Shown piece after piece: positions 12,897-13,424 of a stretch of DNA of 13,424 bases. This stretch comes from Bacteroidales bacterium (GTDB lineage: Bacteria; Bacteroidota; Bacteroidia; Bacteroidales; Paludibacteraceae): the NCBI GenBank assembly GCA_900768725.1, contig CAAGDU010000116.1, positions 1 to 13,424 on the forward strand. The letters are read 5' to 3'. The number at the start of each line of letters is the position of its first letter. Within the stretch, counting starts at the first letter, position 1. The translations under genes and the position numbers were made by a program. The notes under the pieces are model-generated. The model had not been told where the DNA came from. It did no database searches and was given only the letters and a program-made list of their open reading frames with translations.

Positions 12897-13424
12897 ATGA
12901 AAAAACTTACAGGACTCGGGCGTGGATTGGACGCCCTGATTGATACCACGCATGTGGACACCAACGGCGGCAGCAGCATCAACGAGGTGGAACTCCGCCT
13001 CATCGTTGCCAATCCCGACCAGCCCCGCCGCAACTTCGACGAAGAAGCCTTGCAGGAGTTGGCGGACTCTATCCGCGAACACGGCGTTATCTCCCCCATC
13101 ACCCTGCGCAAGAACGAGGACGACACGTACATGATTATCGCGGGTGAGCGTCGTTTCCGCGCGGCGAAGATGGCAGGGTTGGACACCATCCCCGCCTATA
13201 TCCGCACTGCGAAAGACGAGCAGGTGATGGAGTGGGCACTCATCGAGAACATCCAGCGCGAGGACTTGGACGCCATCGAGATTGCGCTTGCCTACCAACG
13301 CCTCATGGACGATTACCAACTCACCCAAGAGCGCATGTCCGAGCGCGTGGGCAAGAAGCGCGCCACCGTCGCCAACTACCTGCGCCTGCTCAAGTTGCCC
13401 GCTGAGATTCAGATGGGTATCAAA
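12897..13424 (+). CDS. parB: Chromosome-partitioning protein ParB (Spo0J), N-terminal 176 residues, cut by window end
   Basis: A CTP-dependent DNA-binding clamp that loads at parS and activates ParA. The start MKKLTGLGRGLDALI is the conserved ParA-interacting N-terminal peptide. Residues 39-71 (NPDQPRRNFDEEALQELADSIREHGVISPITL) are ParB box I, and IAGERRFRAAKMAGL (81-95) carries the GERR nucleotide-binding motif. ENIQREDLDAIE (117-128) is the third conserved block, and the helix-turn-helix lies at about 142-164 (LTQERMSERVGKKRATVANYL). The dimerisation domain lies beyond the window. The ATG at 12897 is preceded by CCCAAAAAG and follows the 16-mer array by 14 bases. Confidence 0.95.
   Translation, partial: MKKLTGLGRGLDALIDTTHVDTNGGSSINEVELRLIVANPDQPRRNFDEEALQELADSIREHGVISPITLRKNEDDTYMIIAGERRFRAAKMAGLDTIPAYIRTAKDEQVMEWALIENIQREDLDAIEIALAYQRLMDDYQLTQERMSERVGKKRATVANYLRLLKLPAEIQMGIK

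Overview
The window comes from a bacterial chromosome of the order Bacteroidales. The evidence is two copies of the Bacteroidetes promoter (TTTG, 20 bases, TAnnTTTG), few Shine-Dalgarno sequences with A-rich leaders instead, Bacteroidetes-type protein families (BspA-like LRR_5, TonB C-terminal domains, DUF4861, OMP_b-brl_2 barrel, CBS-tailed ClC) and the 3' end of a 5S rRNA at the left edge. Genus cannot be told from the sequence. Most genes use G/C at third codon positions. The leftmost protein gene (minus strand) is visibly more A/T rich.

Layout. 1-128: 3' end of a 5S rRNA (so an rRNA operon lies to the left) and its intrinsic terminator. 190-2293 (minus): a secreted protein with an adhesin-like domain, BspA-type leucine-rich repeats and two TonB C-terminal-like domains. 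It has its own terminator, a strong promoter, and between promoter and start codon an 8-residue leader ORF followed by a terminator-like hairpin. 2372-4489: glgB (glycogen branching enzyme) with its promoter, divergent from the previous gene. 4565-5323: a TlpA/thioredoxin-type lipoprotein. 5434-7203: a ClC channel/transporter with two CBS domains, followed one base later by an outer-membrane barrel gene whose signal peptide appears split by a frameshift. 8022-10875: kduI, kduD and a DUF4861 lipoprotein, a uronate-catabolic group ended by an 18-bp-stem terminator. 10889-11893: a family 9 glycosyltransferase (heptosyltransferase-like). 11982-13424: parA and the start of parB, cut by the window edge.

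How the genes work together. KduI and KduD catalyse consecutive steps converting 5-keto-4-deoxyuronate to 2-keto-3-deoxygluconate, and the DUF4861 lipoprotein starts 3 bases after kduD. ParA and ParB form the chromosome-segregation pair. GlgB, TlpA, ClC and the glycosyltransferase look like unrelated housekeeping or envelope genes.

The most unusual content is between the genes. Five gaps carry degenerate arrays of 7-base units with different sequences (GGATAAA, TTAAGAA, AAAGATA, GTTTCAA, AAAGACA), several arranged as facing inverted arms. Two gaps carry 9-base arrays. The kduI-kduD and parA-parB gaps share a family of short quasi-palindromes (GACCGC...CGCTG) centred on GCGAAGC. A three-copy 11-base tandem repeat inside the glycosyltransferase could switch it off by frameshift, and a split parS-like palindrome lies just upstream of parA. 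I did not find a recognisable new multi-gene defence or mobile system here; the repeat architecture is the best candidate for something undescribed.
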